Positions 41,341 through 51,486 of a DNA stretch of 64,000 nt are shown in pieces. The stretch spans positions 4,650,001 through 4,714,000 of the forward strand of contig NC_039514.1 of assembly GCF_003672135.1 (NCBI RefSeq). Direction: 5' to 3'. The DNA comes from Ooceraea biroi (Eukaryota > Arthropoda > Insecta > Hymenoptera > Formicidae). Every line of letters begins with the position of its first letter. The stretch's first letter is position 1. The position numbers and the translations under genes were made by a program. Under the pieces are notes generated by a model that did not search any database, was not told the origin of the DNA, and worked only from the letters and a program-made list of their open reading frames with translations.

Positions 41341-42608
41341 TAGGTGGTAAACTTAATTTCTGCCATTTTTTCGTCTCCAAAATTGATTTGTTTCGAAGAG
41401 AAGATGAATGAACCTCAATCAAAGTAATTTCCTCCATTATCTACTACTTTATCCCATCTCTCCGTCAACAGGGCAATCCCACGACGGTAGAACGCGGTGT
41501 TTTTCGAGACGACCCATTCATCCACCCATTTTTGGACTTGTAACTGGAAAAGTGTGTGTCCGTAAATGCGTGTTGCATCGATCGGAAGAGATGGTAATCC
41601 GACGGTGCCAAGTCTGGAGAGTACGCTGGATGCTGGAGGACTTCCCATTCAAGCTCTACAAGTGTCTGCTTCACGCTTTTTGCAACATGCGGTCGAGCGT
41701 TATCATGCAAAAGAATGACTTTGCGTCGATTGTTGGCTACGGATGGTCTTTTTGCATCAACTCGTCACTCAATCGACATAATTGCTGTTGGTAGCGATTA
41801 GCTGTAACGGTTTCATTTGGACGCAAGAGCTCGTAATACAGCACACCCTCCTGGTCCCACCAAATGCAGAGCAAGGTCTTATGCCTGTGAATATTCCTCT
41901 TCGGCGTTGAAGTGGATGGTTGGCCGAGGTCCACCCGTGATTTCCTCCGCTTGGGATTATCAAAATAAATCCATTTTTCATAGCCAGTCACGATACGCTA
42001 CAAAAAACTCTTTTTTCTTTGCATGGCAAGTAAAGAAATCGCGATAGACAAACGATTCAAAATGGCATTTTCTGACAACTTATGTGGTAGCCATGTCCCT
42101 TCCTTATGAATTTTTCACATGGCATGCAAGCGTTTTGAGGTGGCCATTGGAGTAACATTTAACGCTTTCGATAACTCTAAAAGCGTTTGAGCTGGATTCT
42201 CATCGAGCAATTCTTGCAGCTCAACATCTTCACATTTTTTCGGTTGTCTGGGACGTTCTTTGTCTCTCACGTCAAAATCACCGTTTCGAAAGCGTTCACA
42301 CCAAACTATACATGTTCTTTCCGATGGAGTTTAATCACCATACACTTCGGATAATAAGCGATGCGTTTCAGCTGCGGCTTTCTTGAGGTCGAAGTAGTAA
42401 AGAAGCACATGTCAGAAAAACAGCTTATCGCGGTTCATTTTCAATCGATTGGAAAATCTCTTTGGCGTCGAGAAATCTCACCTGTGAGGACTGAATCACT
42501 TTCAACAATGTCTAAACTACAAAAGACATGCGACTTCACCGTTGAAACTCGCCAGCGTTGGAGCCGGCACCCTCTAGTAGCAAGCGGCAGGAATTAAGTT
42601 TACCATCT
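41341..42608 (-). mobile_element. mariner element inserted in the PLE, transposase degenerate
   Basis: The ends TTAGGTGGTAAACTTAATT (41340) and AATTAAGTTTACCATC near 42607 are inverted repeats. Minus-strand coding shows RLLSEVYGD-type N-terminus, LLDENPAQTLLELS, MGKIHKEGTWLPHKL, TGYEKWIYFDNPKRRKS (first Asp position mutated to Y in TGDEKW), LRPNETVTANRYQQQLCRL, MHDNARPHVAKSV and YSPDLAPSDYHLFRSMQ. Multiple frame breaks are seen at about 41995, 41735 and 41465. Confidence 0.8.
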
Positions 42609-42956
42609 AATATATGTATATAATATATAAAAGGATTTAAGAATTCGATTAACTTACAGAGAGATACGGAGAACTTGTCGAATATATGTATATGATAGTG
42701 TTTTGAAAAATATATGATGGTACATTAGGCTGGGTGTTGTGATAACACACAGTATGTACCGTAGTTGTGTTCGATAATGTATTGAGGATGGATGTCACTT
42801 GGCGTGGCTTGCTGATATCTTTTATTACAAATCTGTTATCTTTATTATGAATAATTTACTTAATGTCTGATGTCTTTTCTTATGGTTGAGGTGTTGGTCG
42901 GTTTCTGCCAGTAGGTATAATTTTGTTTTTATAGAAGGAAGTTAACTGTGTTTATA
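42609..42956 (+). other. PLE 3' end beyond the mariner
   Basis: The coding tail SINLQRDTENLSNIYV, then 3' untranslated sequence with TTTCTGCCAGTAGGTATAAT as in the copy near 9520. It is cut by the FB2 element at 42957. Confidence 0.6.
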
Positions 42957-43212
42957 CTGATACCTTTTTTAAAAAAGGTACAAAAAAGCGCCAAGTATAC
43001 GAAAGTTCTTTCAAAAAAGAACTCTACAAAACTAATGATATCAACAAATTGCGCCAACTACAATGGGTATTTATGCAAACTAGAAAATCTATTACTTTTT
43101 ATTATTACTCTTTGGCCGATATTCATTGTTGATTTTTATTTAAGAACATTTTAAGTACATTCATAAGATATTTGAATTGATACGAATAAATATTTTAATA
43201 CATATACATATA

Positions 43213-44160
43213 CAGGGTGTTTCCTAAGTAAGTAGACAAACTTAAGGAGGATATTCCTTGGCTTATTTTAAGAAGAAAAGGTCATATAAACATATGTCCT
43301 AAACTGCTTTGTTTTCCAAAAAAAAGTACATCACTGTTTTCGTTCACTTTTCGTTTATTATAGAACAGTTTGTGTTATTGCAAATGAAACAAATGAAAAA
43401 CAATAGTAACCAAAAAGAAAAATTATAACGAAAAAGAAAATAGTAACTAAAAAGAAAAATAATAACATCACAGTAACTGCTGAAAATGTTCACCTGCAGC
43501 CATGATACACGCCTCGACTCTCCTTTCCATTGATTGACGTACACGCTCAAAAATACCTGGAGTGTTACGTATTCTTTCACATCCATCTATTATGCGATTT
43601 CTGAGATCTTCTTCATTTTGAATAGGTGTAGCGTAAACTAAAGATTTAAGCTGTCCCCATAGAAAAAAATCTACTAGATTTAAGTCTGGGGATCTTGCAG
43701 GCCATAAATGGTTTGGTCTTTGAGTACCTCGACCGATCCATCGATTGGCAAACTTCCTGTTCAAAAATTGACGAACTGCTAAGCTAAAGTGGGGTGGAGC
43801 GCCATCATGCATAAACCACATTCTATTTCTGAGCATGAGTGGAATATCTTCCAAAGGTAGCTCATCTTCAAGAAAATGTAGATACGAAGCACCGTTAAGT
43901 CTCAAGGGAAGAAAGGCGGCCGCGCGGCGCAGTCTGAAACGAGTATTCACTTGCGGCGCCGCGAGACCATCCCCACTCCATCCCCACCGCTGTTGACTCG
44001 TACTGCAAAAGCACGCTATCCGAAAAGTGAACGAAAACAGTGATGTACTTTTTTTAGAAAACAAAGCAGTTTAGGACATATGTTTATATGACTTTTTCTT
44101 CTTAAAATAAGCCAAGGAATATCCTCCTTAAGTTTGTCTACTTACTTAGGAAACACCCTG
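43213..44160 (-). mobile_element. Tc1/mariner-superfamily deletion derivative, TA-flanked
   Basis: Terminal repeats of about 145 bp start CAGGGTGTTTCCTAAGTAAG at 43213 and mirror at 44160, with TA on each side. Only the C-terminal part of a transposase is retained. It is inserted in the left arm of FB2. Confidence 0.85.
43468..43990 (-). pseudogene. Transposase C-terminal half, DD44D-like spacing
   Basis: The minus frame is clear from about LRLNGASYLHFLEDELPLED, then MWFMHDGAPPHFSLAVRQFL (second Asp) and LWPARSPDLNLVDFFLWGQL (third Asp), ending AAGEHFQQLL at 43468. I count 44 residues between these aspartates because of an RPNH-type insertion relative to the DD41D proteins. The N-terminal domain and the first catalytic Asp are deleted. 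Residues upstream of 43930 look like terminal-repeat translation. Confidence 0.7.
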
Positions 44161-44571
44161 TATAAATATGTCAATACAAATGTGTTTTTTGAAAATACTT
44201 GGCGCTGCTAAACCGAATAAAAAATTCTCAACAAATCGAACCAATATGTTAATTGCCTTATTCTCTTTCTTCCTCTCTTGTGAATATGTGTGTGTGTGTG
44301 TGTATTTCAGCGATTGTGTTATGTAAGTTAGGTGTGTGTGTGTGCCCCTCTCTCCTGCGCGCGCACGCGCGTGTGTGAGACATTAGAGTTAAGTATAGAA
44401 TAAGTGTAATTAATTACATTTGTACATTTCGGCAAGTTGTTGTGTAAATTAGAGTCTAAGCAAATTATTGTAATGTTTAGATTATTTAAATACTAAGAGG
44501 ATTTTTTATTCGATTTAGCAGCGCCAAGTATTTTCAAAAAAGACATTTGTATTGACATATTTATATATGTA

Positions 44572-47500
44572 TTATTATTATTAGCTGGCATTTGATGGGA
44601 CGACAGTGTCTTGTCGAAGATGGTGCAGGATTTTACCAAATAATTCTTTACGATTATTAATTATTATTATTATTAGCTGGCATTCAAAACTCGAAAGTTC
44701 ATAGCTGCAATTACCAAAGTTCGCCATCGATCCCTGTCCTGAGCTACTGCCTCCCAATCCTCACTCTCGGCGCCTATATCATTGAGATCTGACTGAATAT
44801 TGTCTACCCATCTACGTCTTGGTCTACCTAACGGTCTCTTGCCATTTGGTCTACCCGTCATAATTTTATACGCGGTTCTATCCTTTCCCATACGCGCGAC
44901 ATGACCCGCCCACCTTAATCTGCGTGATTTAATTACATTAATTATATCCTGACTATCATAAAGTTTATGCAGCTCGACGTTGTGTAGTCTCCGCCATTCC
45001 CCCGTTTCCTCATCGCGTTTCGCCCCGAAAATTTTCCGTAATACCTTATTCTCGAAAACCCTAAATTTCTTTTCACCTTGTAAAGTAAGTGCCCACGATT
45101 CACTTCCGTACAAAGCTACCGGGAGAATAATGGTTCGATATATTCTAAGTTTTAAACGCCTAGATAATAACCGCGACCCAAGTAATTTACGGACCGAATA
45201 AAAGGCTGCATTTCCCGCGTTGATTCTTTTCTTAAGTTCTACCCCAGTATCGTTTCCCTGATTAATAATCGTTCCCAAGTATTTAAAATTGTCTACTCTT
45301 TCGAATATATTATCGCGAACCTGTAAATTATCGTTATCCTGATCCCTACTAGTTACCATGTATTTGGTCTTTTCCACACTAACCTGTAAACCGAGATATT
45401 TAGCATAATCTATCAATAATTCCGCATTTCTTATAATCGTTTCCTTATCGTTGCCTAGCCACGCAGTATCATCCACATATGTTAAAACTTGAGTTTTACC
45501 GTTCAACTGCAGGCCATCCCCACTCTTCTGTACTTCTCTAATTGCATATTCTAAAACTAAATTAAATAAAAGAGGGGATAATGCATCGCCTTGTTTTAGC
45601 CCACTATGAATATCAAAAGTGTTTGAGATTTTGTTACCGACTTTTACTCTACCCTTTGTCTCTTTTAAACAAGCCTGAATTAAACTATTTAATTTTTTGG
45701 GTACCCCTATATAGGCCAGAATTTTAAACAGTGTCGCTCTGTTAATTGAATCGTATACTTTTTTAAAATCTACATACAATTGATGGACTGGTTGACCAAA
45801 TTCCCATTTTTTCTCTAAAATTTGTCGAAGAGTAAAAATCTGATCCGAAGTTGACCTATTTCTCCTAAATCCGCATTGATGATCCCCGATTATATCTTCC
45901 GCGTATGGTGTCAATCTCGCGAGTAAAATGTTCGACAAAACCTTATAACAAGTTGATAAAAGAGAAATTCCACGATAATTATTGCAATCCATTTTATCCC
46001 CCTTTTTAAAAATCGGAACTATCAACGATTCTGTCCATTGTTCCGGCAGCTCTTCTTTATTCCAAATAATTTTAACTAATTTATGAATTTCGTTCGTTAA
46101 CTTATTTCCCCCCAATTTTAATAGTTCTGCCGGAATCAAATCTATACCCGGAGCTTTGTAATTTTTTAGCCTTTTAATTGCGTTTTTAGTTTCTAACACC
46201 GTCGGTTCGTCGATTAAAGGTTCCGCCGTATATACTTCTAAGTTTTCGACAGCCGGATCATTTTCAAATTGGACGTTTAATAGCTGATCAAAATAATTTT
46301 TCCACGTATCCAAAATTCCTGCCGTGTCTGTAATTAAATTCCCGTTTTCGTCTCTGAGCATCTCCGTTTTAGGCTGAAACCCTTTTCTCCAGTTATTTAT
46401 TCCTATATACATCCCGCGTACGTTTTTATTTCGACAGTTTTCATCGATCTCCTCTACCTTACGTTTTAAGTAGTGACGCTTCTTACTTCTAACTAAATCC
46501 CTGGCCGATTTACTACTTTTATTATATACCTCTTTGTTAGTGTCCGATTTATCCGATAGCCATCTTAACCGCGCCTTAGTTCTTTCTTTAATCATGTTTT
46601 CGTATTCCAAATCAAACCACGGTTTATTTTTACTTCTTCTGCAATAACCGATCGTACTTTCCGCCGATTTAATCACAACATCCCGTACGTTTTCCCATTG
46701 CTTATTAACCGCGTTATCTTCCGTTTCGTCGACTTCTTCTAATGCCTCGAATCTATTAACTACTTCGATCGCGTATTTGACGCCGTTGTCTTCTTCCGCG
46801 AGATTACGTACGTTTATGCGCTTAATTCCGGCCGCCTGTTCTTTATTTTTCCTTGTCGAAAGACGCTCTCTAATTTTTGTAATGACGAGAAAATGATCTG
46901 AATCACAATCTGCCCCTCTGTGCGACCTAACATCAAGAATATTCGTGTGTCGTCTCCTATCCACGAGAACATGATCGATTTGATTAATCGTATTTCCGTC
47001 TGGGGAAATCCACGTTTGCTTATGTATGTTTTTATGTTTGAAGCACGTGCTTTTGATAATCATATTTCTACCGGTCGCGAAATTAATTACCCTATTACCA
47101 TTTTCGTTGCTGCCATCGTGTAGGCTTTCCAATCCGATGGTCGGTTTAAAAATTTCCTCTTTACCAATTTTCGCGTTAAAGTCCCCTAACACGATTTTCA
47201 TATAATCGCTTGGTAACTGATTTATGATGTGTTCGAGCTCGTCGTAAAATCCGTCTTTAATTTCGTCTTCCTTATCTTCAGTTGGCGCGTGTGCGTTTAT
47301 TATCGCGATTTTATACCAACGACCTTGTACGACAAGTAACCCTAACCTTTCGTTGACGAACCTAATATTCCTGATCGCGGACGAGATTTTGTTGTTAATC
47401 AAAAAACCGACGCCCAAACTATGGGTTTCCGACCCCCCATAGTGTAGTGTATACGCGCCCGAATTTACTGCCCCATTCCCGTCCCACCTAGTTTCTTGTA

Positions 47501-47981
47501 ACGCGACGATCTCCGTTCCGTATCTCCCTACTTCCCGTATCATAATTTGAAACACGCTCGGTCTATATAAGCTTCGAACGTTCCACGTACCTACCCTAAT
47601 ATCCCCCCCGTTTTTCGACTTTGTGCCGCATGAATTCCTCGAAGTACCCCTCACCCGGAGATCCGAACGGAGGGGTATTTTACCTCCGGAAAATTTTACC
47701 CCGAAAGAATCCATGGCGACTTCTGGTTGTTTCTTGATAATAGTCGTTTTACGGTGTGAGTTTTTCAGACCTACGCCCAACCCCCGAACAGGAGGGCCAT
47801 TTCCAGTCGGCTGTCCGCGGCTGCTTATTCAATTTATTCGCAGCTAGCCTCACATAGAGGCCGTTCCTCTATCCGCAACCTGAGGACGCGCTGTGTCGTA
47901 GTGTCTGGGACCCACTCTCTTAGGGAGTTACTACACCTAGTTAACCTACCCCTAAGACTAGCGGCTGTTGTGCTAGCACAG
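44572..47981 (-). mobile_element. RTE-like LINE, apparently full length, 13-bp target duplication
   Basis: The 13-mer ATTTATATATGTA occurs exactly at 44559-44571 and 47982-47994, flanking 3410 bp. The minus-strand order is a 5' leader of about 200 bp, one long ORF and a short 3' region ending in TAATAATAATAA. The 3' region holds a second TTATTATTATTAGCTGGCAT at about 44665, a small tail duplication. It is inserted in the right arm of FB2. Confidence 0.9.
44673..47780 (-). CDS. LINE polyprotein: APE-type endonuclease and reverse transcriptase, 1035 aa, intact
   Basis: Open from ATG 47780 to TAG 44673. Endonuclease: GTWNVRSLY (N67), VALQETRWDG (E96), NAHAPTE, VLGDFNAKIG (D200, N202), NQIDHVLVD (D269, H270) and SDHF (295-296); all catalytic positions are present. 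Reverse transcriptase (about 580-830): SLIVPIFKKGDKMDCNNYRG, CGFRRNRSTSDQIFTLRQ, LYVDFKKVYDS (D671), GLKQGDALSPLLFNLVLE and LTYVDDTAWL (YVDD 768-771). C-terminus: RLRWAGHVARMGK and GRPRRRWVDNIQ, common in RTE-clade LINEs. The usual alanine is valine in both YVDD and KKVYDS, which may lower activity. It would nick DNA and copy its RNA by target-primed reverse transcription. Confidence 0.85.
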   Translation of the reverse strand: MGVGLKNSHRKTTIIKKQPEVAMDSFGVKFSGGKIPLRSDLRVRGTSRNSCGTKSKNGGDIRVGTWNVRSLYRPSVFQIMIREVGRYGTEIVALQETRWDGNGAVNSGAYTLHYGGSETHSLGVGFLINNKISSAIRNIRFVNERLGLLVVQGRWYKIAIINAHAPTEDKEDEIKDGFYDELEHIINQLPSDYMKIVLGDFNAKIGKEEIFKPTIGLESLHDGSNENGNRVINFATGRNMIIKSTCFKHKNIHKQTWISPDGNTINQIDHVLVDRRRHTNILDVRSHRGADCDSDHFLVITKIRERLSTRKNKEQAAGIKRINVRNLAEEDNGVKYAIEVVNRFEALEEVDETEDNAVNKQWENVRDVVIKSAESTIGYCRRSKNKPWFDLEYENMIKERTKARLRWLSDKSDTNKEVYNKSSKSARDLVRSKKRHYLKRKVEEIDENCRNKNVRGMYIGINNWRKGFQPKTEMLRDENGNLITDTAGILDTWKNYFDQLLNVQFENDPAVENLEVYTAEPLIDEPTVLETKNAIKRLKNYKAPGIDLIPAELLKLGGNKLTNEIHKLVKIIWNKEELPEQWTESLIVPIFKKGDKMDCNNYRGISLLSTCYKVLSNILLARLTPYAEDIIGDHQCGFRRNRSTSDQIFTLRQILEKKWEFGQPVHQLYVDFKKVYDSINRATLFKILAYIGVPKKLNSLIQACLKETKGRVKVGNKISNTFDIHSGLKQGDALSPLLFNLVLEYAIREVQKSGDGLQLNGKTQVLTYVDDTAWLGNDKETIIRNAELLIDYAKYLGLQVSVEKTKYMVTSRDQDNDNLQVRDNIFERVDNFKYLGTIINQGNDTGVELKKRINAGNAAFYSVRKLLGSRLLSRRLKLRIYRTIILPVALYGSESWALTLQGEKKFRVFENKVLRKIFGAKRDEETGEWRRLHNVELHKLYDSQDIINVIKSRRLRWAGHVARMGKDRTAYKIMTGRPNGKRPLGRPRRRWVDNIQSDLNDIGAESEDWEAVAQDRDRWRTLVIAAMNFRVLNAS

Positions 47982-48305
47982 ATTTATATATGTATATGTA
48001 TTAAAATATTTATTCGTATCAATTCAAATATCTTATGAATGTACTTAAGATGGTCTTAAATAAGAATCAACAATGAATATCGGCCAAAGAGTAATAATAA
48101 AAAGTAATAGATTTTCTGGTTTGCATAAATACCCATTGTAGTTGGCGCAATTTGTTGATATCATTAGTTTTGTAGAGTTCTTTTTGAAAGAACTTCGGGC
48201 GCGTAGAGTTCTTTTTTGAAAGAACTTCGAGTGTGTAGAATTCTTTTTTGAAAGAACTTCGGGCGTGTATACTTGGCGCTTTTTTGTACCTTTTTTAAAA
48301 AAGGT

Positions 48306-48694
48306 AATTTTGTTGTGATTTCACACATTTTGTAGTGTGAAGTATTCTTTTTTATACTATATGAGGATTTGCATAACACGAAACATTATCTGTATTTTGT
48401 AAACCATGTTAACCCCAAGCAATATTTTGCCGTGATATTTAATTTTGACAATTCTCTTGAAGCAATTACTTTTGACAATGCCCATGGAACATCTTTCACT
48501 TTGCGATAGCGTTCTTTTGTAACAATAATTTACAATGCGATTTTAAGACATAAAACTTAAAATTTAGGCTCGATTGCACCTTTGTGTTTTTATAAAGGGC
48601 ACATAAAAAAGAGACGAAGAGTGAATTAAGAGTGAATATTCTCAATTATAAGCTTTATAATAAATATTCTAAATATTTTACTATTTTTATTTTT
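48306..48694. other. FB2 outer extension and unassigned AT-rich DNA
   Basis: 48306-48365 is the reverse of the FB2 extension seen at 36990-37055. The rest shows nothing recognisable. Confidence 0.4.
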
Positions 48695-49137
48695 TAATTA
48701 TATCGATATCTTAACAAATGGCAAAGGTAGCTATTTTTATTTAAACAAATGGTAATAACTGTTAAAAGTTCAACTACAAACGAAACAACTAGAAACGATT
48801 TTGAAAAAGACAGCGCAAGCGGATTCGCGATATCTTAACAAATAGCAGTTAGCTATTTTTTATTTAAACAAATGTTAATAACTGTTGCCAGTTCAGCTAC
48901 AAACGAAACAACTAGAAACGATTCTGAAAAAGACAGCGCAAGCGGATTCGCGATATCTTAACAAATGGCAAAGTTAGCTATTTTGTATTTAAACAAATGG
49001 TAATAACTTTTGACAGGTCAACTACAAACGAAACAACTAGAAACGATTCTGAAAAAGACAGCGCAAGCGGATTCGCGATATCTTAACAAATGGCAAAGTT
49101 AGCTATTTTTTATTTAAACAAATGGTAATAACTTTTA
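48695..49137. repeat. Satellite of about 124 bp, first block (about 3.6 units)
   Basis: The unit contains AACAAATGGCAAAGTTAGC, TTTAAACAAATGGTAATAAC, CAACTACAAACGAAACAACT and GCGCAAGCGGATTCGCGATA. Spacing between GCGATATCTT landmarks is 123-125 bp (48827, 48950, 49075). Confidence 0.85.
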
Positions 49138-51033
49138 GGAGCTGAAAGATGGCGGATGGTGAGATGGAAGTGTGAAAGAGTGCTCTGAAAGAAAAAGGGG
49201 AGTGAGAGGAGATAAGGAGTCGGATGGAGAAGAAAATGTGAGAGAAGAGAGAGAAAGTGTGGAAGAGATAGGAGACATGGAGGAGAAGAAAAGTGAGGAG
49301 GTAGAGATGAGAAAGAGTGGAATGAGATGAGAGTCAGTGAGTGGGGTTACGTGAGAAAGAGAAGATCGGTGAGGAAGGTGATGGGGGAGGAAGGAGAGAA
49401 GAGAAGCGGAAAGAAAGAGTGGAGAAGAGAGGAGGCACGGAGGAGAAGAAAGAGAAGAGGAGGAGAGGAGAGAGAAGAGGAGGAGAAGAGAGAAAGAAGA
49501 GGAGAGCTGAGGGAGCAGAGGAAGAGAGGTTAGAGGGGGGAAATGACGTGGCAAGAAAGGAGAATCACGAGGAATGGCAGGAGATAATACAGAGAGATGG
49601 TGGTAGTAAGAAGAGTACTCGGAAGAGGGCGACAGGAGGAGTAGATCGAAGATAGAAATCGAAAGCGCGATCGATGGTAGAAGATCTGGAGGTAAGACTA
49701 GTAGGAGAATTACTTGGAAGAGGGCGACAGATGGTGAGGATCGAGGACTGAATCGAATGTATAATCGATGTTCGACTCATGTTAGAGGAAGTACTGACAG
49801 AGAGGTTTGAGAAAGGTGAGAAAGGTATAAAAGTGAAAGAGAAATGGAAGGAGCGGAAAAGTTCAGAGTGGAGATGGAGGAGAGGATGGGAGAGATGATG
49901 GAGATGATGGGGAAGATGAAGGTGAGGCTGGAAGAGACGAAGGAAAGAGAAAAGGAAAAGGTAGAACCGGAGAGTGGAAATGAAGAGAAGATAGAAAGAG
50001 CGGAGGGAAGAAGGAAGGAGGTGAAGAGAGAAGAAGAAAGAAGGATCGGAGAGGAGGAGAAGAGGAATGGGAGAGGAAAGAGAGAGGACAAAGGGAAGGG
50101 GAAGATGAGAACACGTATCGAGAAGAGAGAAGAGAAAGAAAGGGCAGAAGAAGAAAAGAGAGAAGAGGATAAGGGAGGAATTAGAAAGAAGGAAGGGGAG
50201 GGTAAATAAGATAGTATGTAGGGGAATAAAGGGAGAGAATAAAAGAGAGAGGAGGATTACAATAGAGGAAATGATGGAGGAATTGCTAGGGAGAAGACAG
50301 AGATAGGTGAGGTGGAAGAAAGGAAGGGGGAAGGAGGAAAGTGGGTAGTAATAGTAGCGATGAGGGGGAGAGGGGATACAGAAGATTTGATGGAGAAGGG
50401 AGGGGAAGCGTGGAGATGGGGAATAGGGATAGATGAGGACTTAACGATAGAGGAGAGAAGAATGAGATGGAGGCTGCTGAAAAGAGCTAAGGGGAAGATA
50501 GTAAAAGTGGAAAATAGGAAGATGGAGATAGATGGGGTAGAGTGGATATGGGATGAGAGAGAGCAGGAGTTGATGAAAAAGAAGTAGGAAAAGAAGAGAA
50601 GGGCGAGAGGAGGAAGGAAAGAAAAGGGGTGAAGAGGGAGAAGGGGTAGATGGGAGAGGGAGAGAAGGGAAGGGAGAAGGGAGAGAGGTGGAGTGATAAG
50701 ATTATTGTATAAGGTTTATGGTTGCAGAGGAAGGTGGACAAGGAAAGAGAGAAAGGAAGAGGAAAGAGATGACAGGAGGAGGACGAAAGAGAGTGGAGAC
50801 TAGGAGGAATGATGGAGGAGAGAGAAGGTGGAAGGACAGAGAGGAAAAGAAGAAGAAGGATAAGGGGAGAGAGATAGGTTAGAGGCATTGTAAGGTCGCA
50901 AAAGGCCAGGTTAATGAAAGAAGGATTGTAAGGGGAAAGGGGAAGGGAAAAGTAAAGTTGATATAAGGGGTTCGGGTACACTCCCCGGAAAAGCGCCTTT
51001 CAAACCCCAAGGGGAAGAAATAAAGACACATAC
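49138..51033 (+). mobile_element. Purine-rich non-LTR element, internally deleted, in the satellite
   Basis: Flanked by ATGGTAATAACTTTTA at 49122-49137 and 51034-51049, an exact 16-bp target duplication, so it entered an existing satellite array. The plus strand is almost entirely purine. The 3' end carries CCGGAAAAGCGCCTTTC and AATAAAGACACATAC. Only ORF1-like coding is present, with no endonuclease or reverse transcriptase, so it is a non-autonomous or deleted copy. Confidence 0.75.
49844..50587 (+). pseudogene. ORF1-like coding of the purine-rich LINE
   Basis: Two open pieces, 49844-50209 and 50312-50587, are extremely rich in E, K and R. The second (KWVVIVAMRGRGDTEDLMEK, then IDEDLTIEERRMRWRLLKRA, GKIVKVENRKMEIDGVEWIW) looks like the ordered end of an insect LINE ORF1. 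The first is probably a charged coiled-coil region (EEKIERAEGRRKEVKREEER). LINE ORF1 proteins bind the element RNA. A frameshift or deletion lies between the pieces. The assignment is by resemblance only, and the composition bias makes it cautious. Confidence 0.45.
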
Positions 51034-51485
51034 ATGGTAATAACTTTTAAAAGTTCAACTAGAAACGATTCTGAAAGACAGCGCAAGCGGATTCGCGATA
51101 TCTTAACAAATGGCAAAGTTAGTTATTTTTTATTTAAACAAATGGTAATAACTGTTAAAAGTTCAACTACAAACGAAACAACTAGAAACGATTCTGAAAA
51201 AGACAGCACAAGCGGATTCGCGATATCTTAACAAATGGCAAAGTTAGCTATTTTGTATTTAAACAAATGGTAATAACTTTTGACAGTTCAACTACAAACG
51301 AAACAACTAGAAACGATTTTGAAAAAGACAGTGCAAGCGAATTCGCGATATCTTAACAAATGGCAAAGGTAGCTATTTTTCATTTAAACAAATGTTAATA
51401 ACTTTTGATAGTTCAACTACAAACGAAACAACTAGAAACGATTGTCAAAAAGTCAGCGCAATCAGATTCGCGATATCTCAATCCC
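51034..51485. repeat. Satellite of about 124 bp, second block (about 3.7 units)
   Basis: Same unit and phase as 48695-49137, continuing across the LINE insertion. The last unit is more diverged. Confidence 0.85.
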
Positions 51486-51486
51486 T

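Larger units (their letters stand above)
42957..48305. mobile_element. FB2 palindromic element expanded by two insertions
   Basis: The outer cores ACCTTTTTTAAAAAAGGT lie at 42961-42978 and 48289-48306. Left arm 42957-43212 plus 44161-44225 pairs with right arm 44510-44571 plus 47982-48305. Insertions: a Tc1/mariner derivative in the left arm and an RTE-like LINE in the right. The spacer (44226-44510) has (TG)n. In the right arm a hairpin of about 31 bp (GTTCTTTTTTGAAAGAACTTCG) is triplicated at 48173-48268. Confidence 0.8.

Noticed and set aside
49135..50981. Ser/Pro/Leu-rich minus-strand ORFs up to 164 aa
   Set aside because: Antisense of a purine-rich LINE; no motifs, and the frames depend on composition only.
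48695..51485. CRISPR-like array of regularly spaced repeats
   Set aside because: Units of about 124 bp are repeated throughout without distinct spacers, and the DNA is eukaryotic; it is a satellite.
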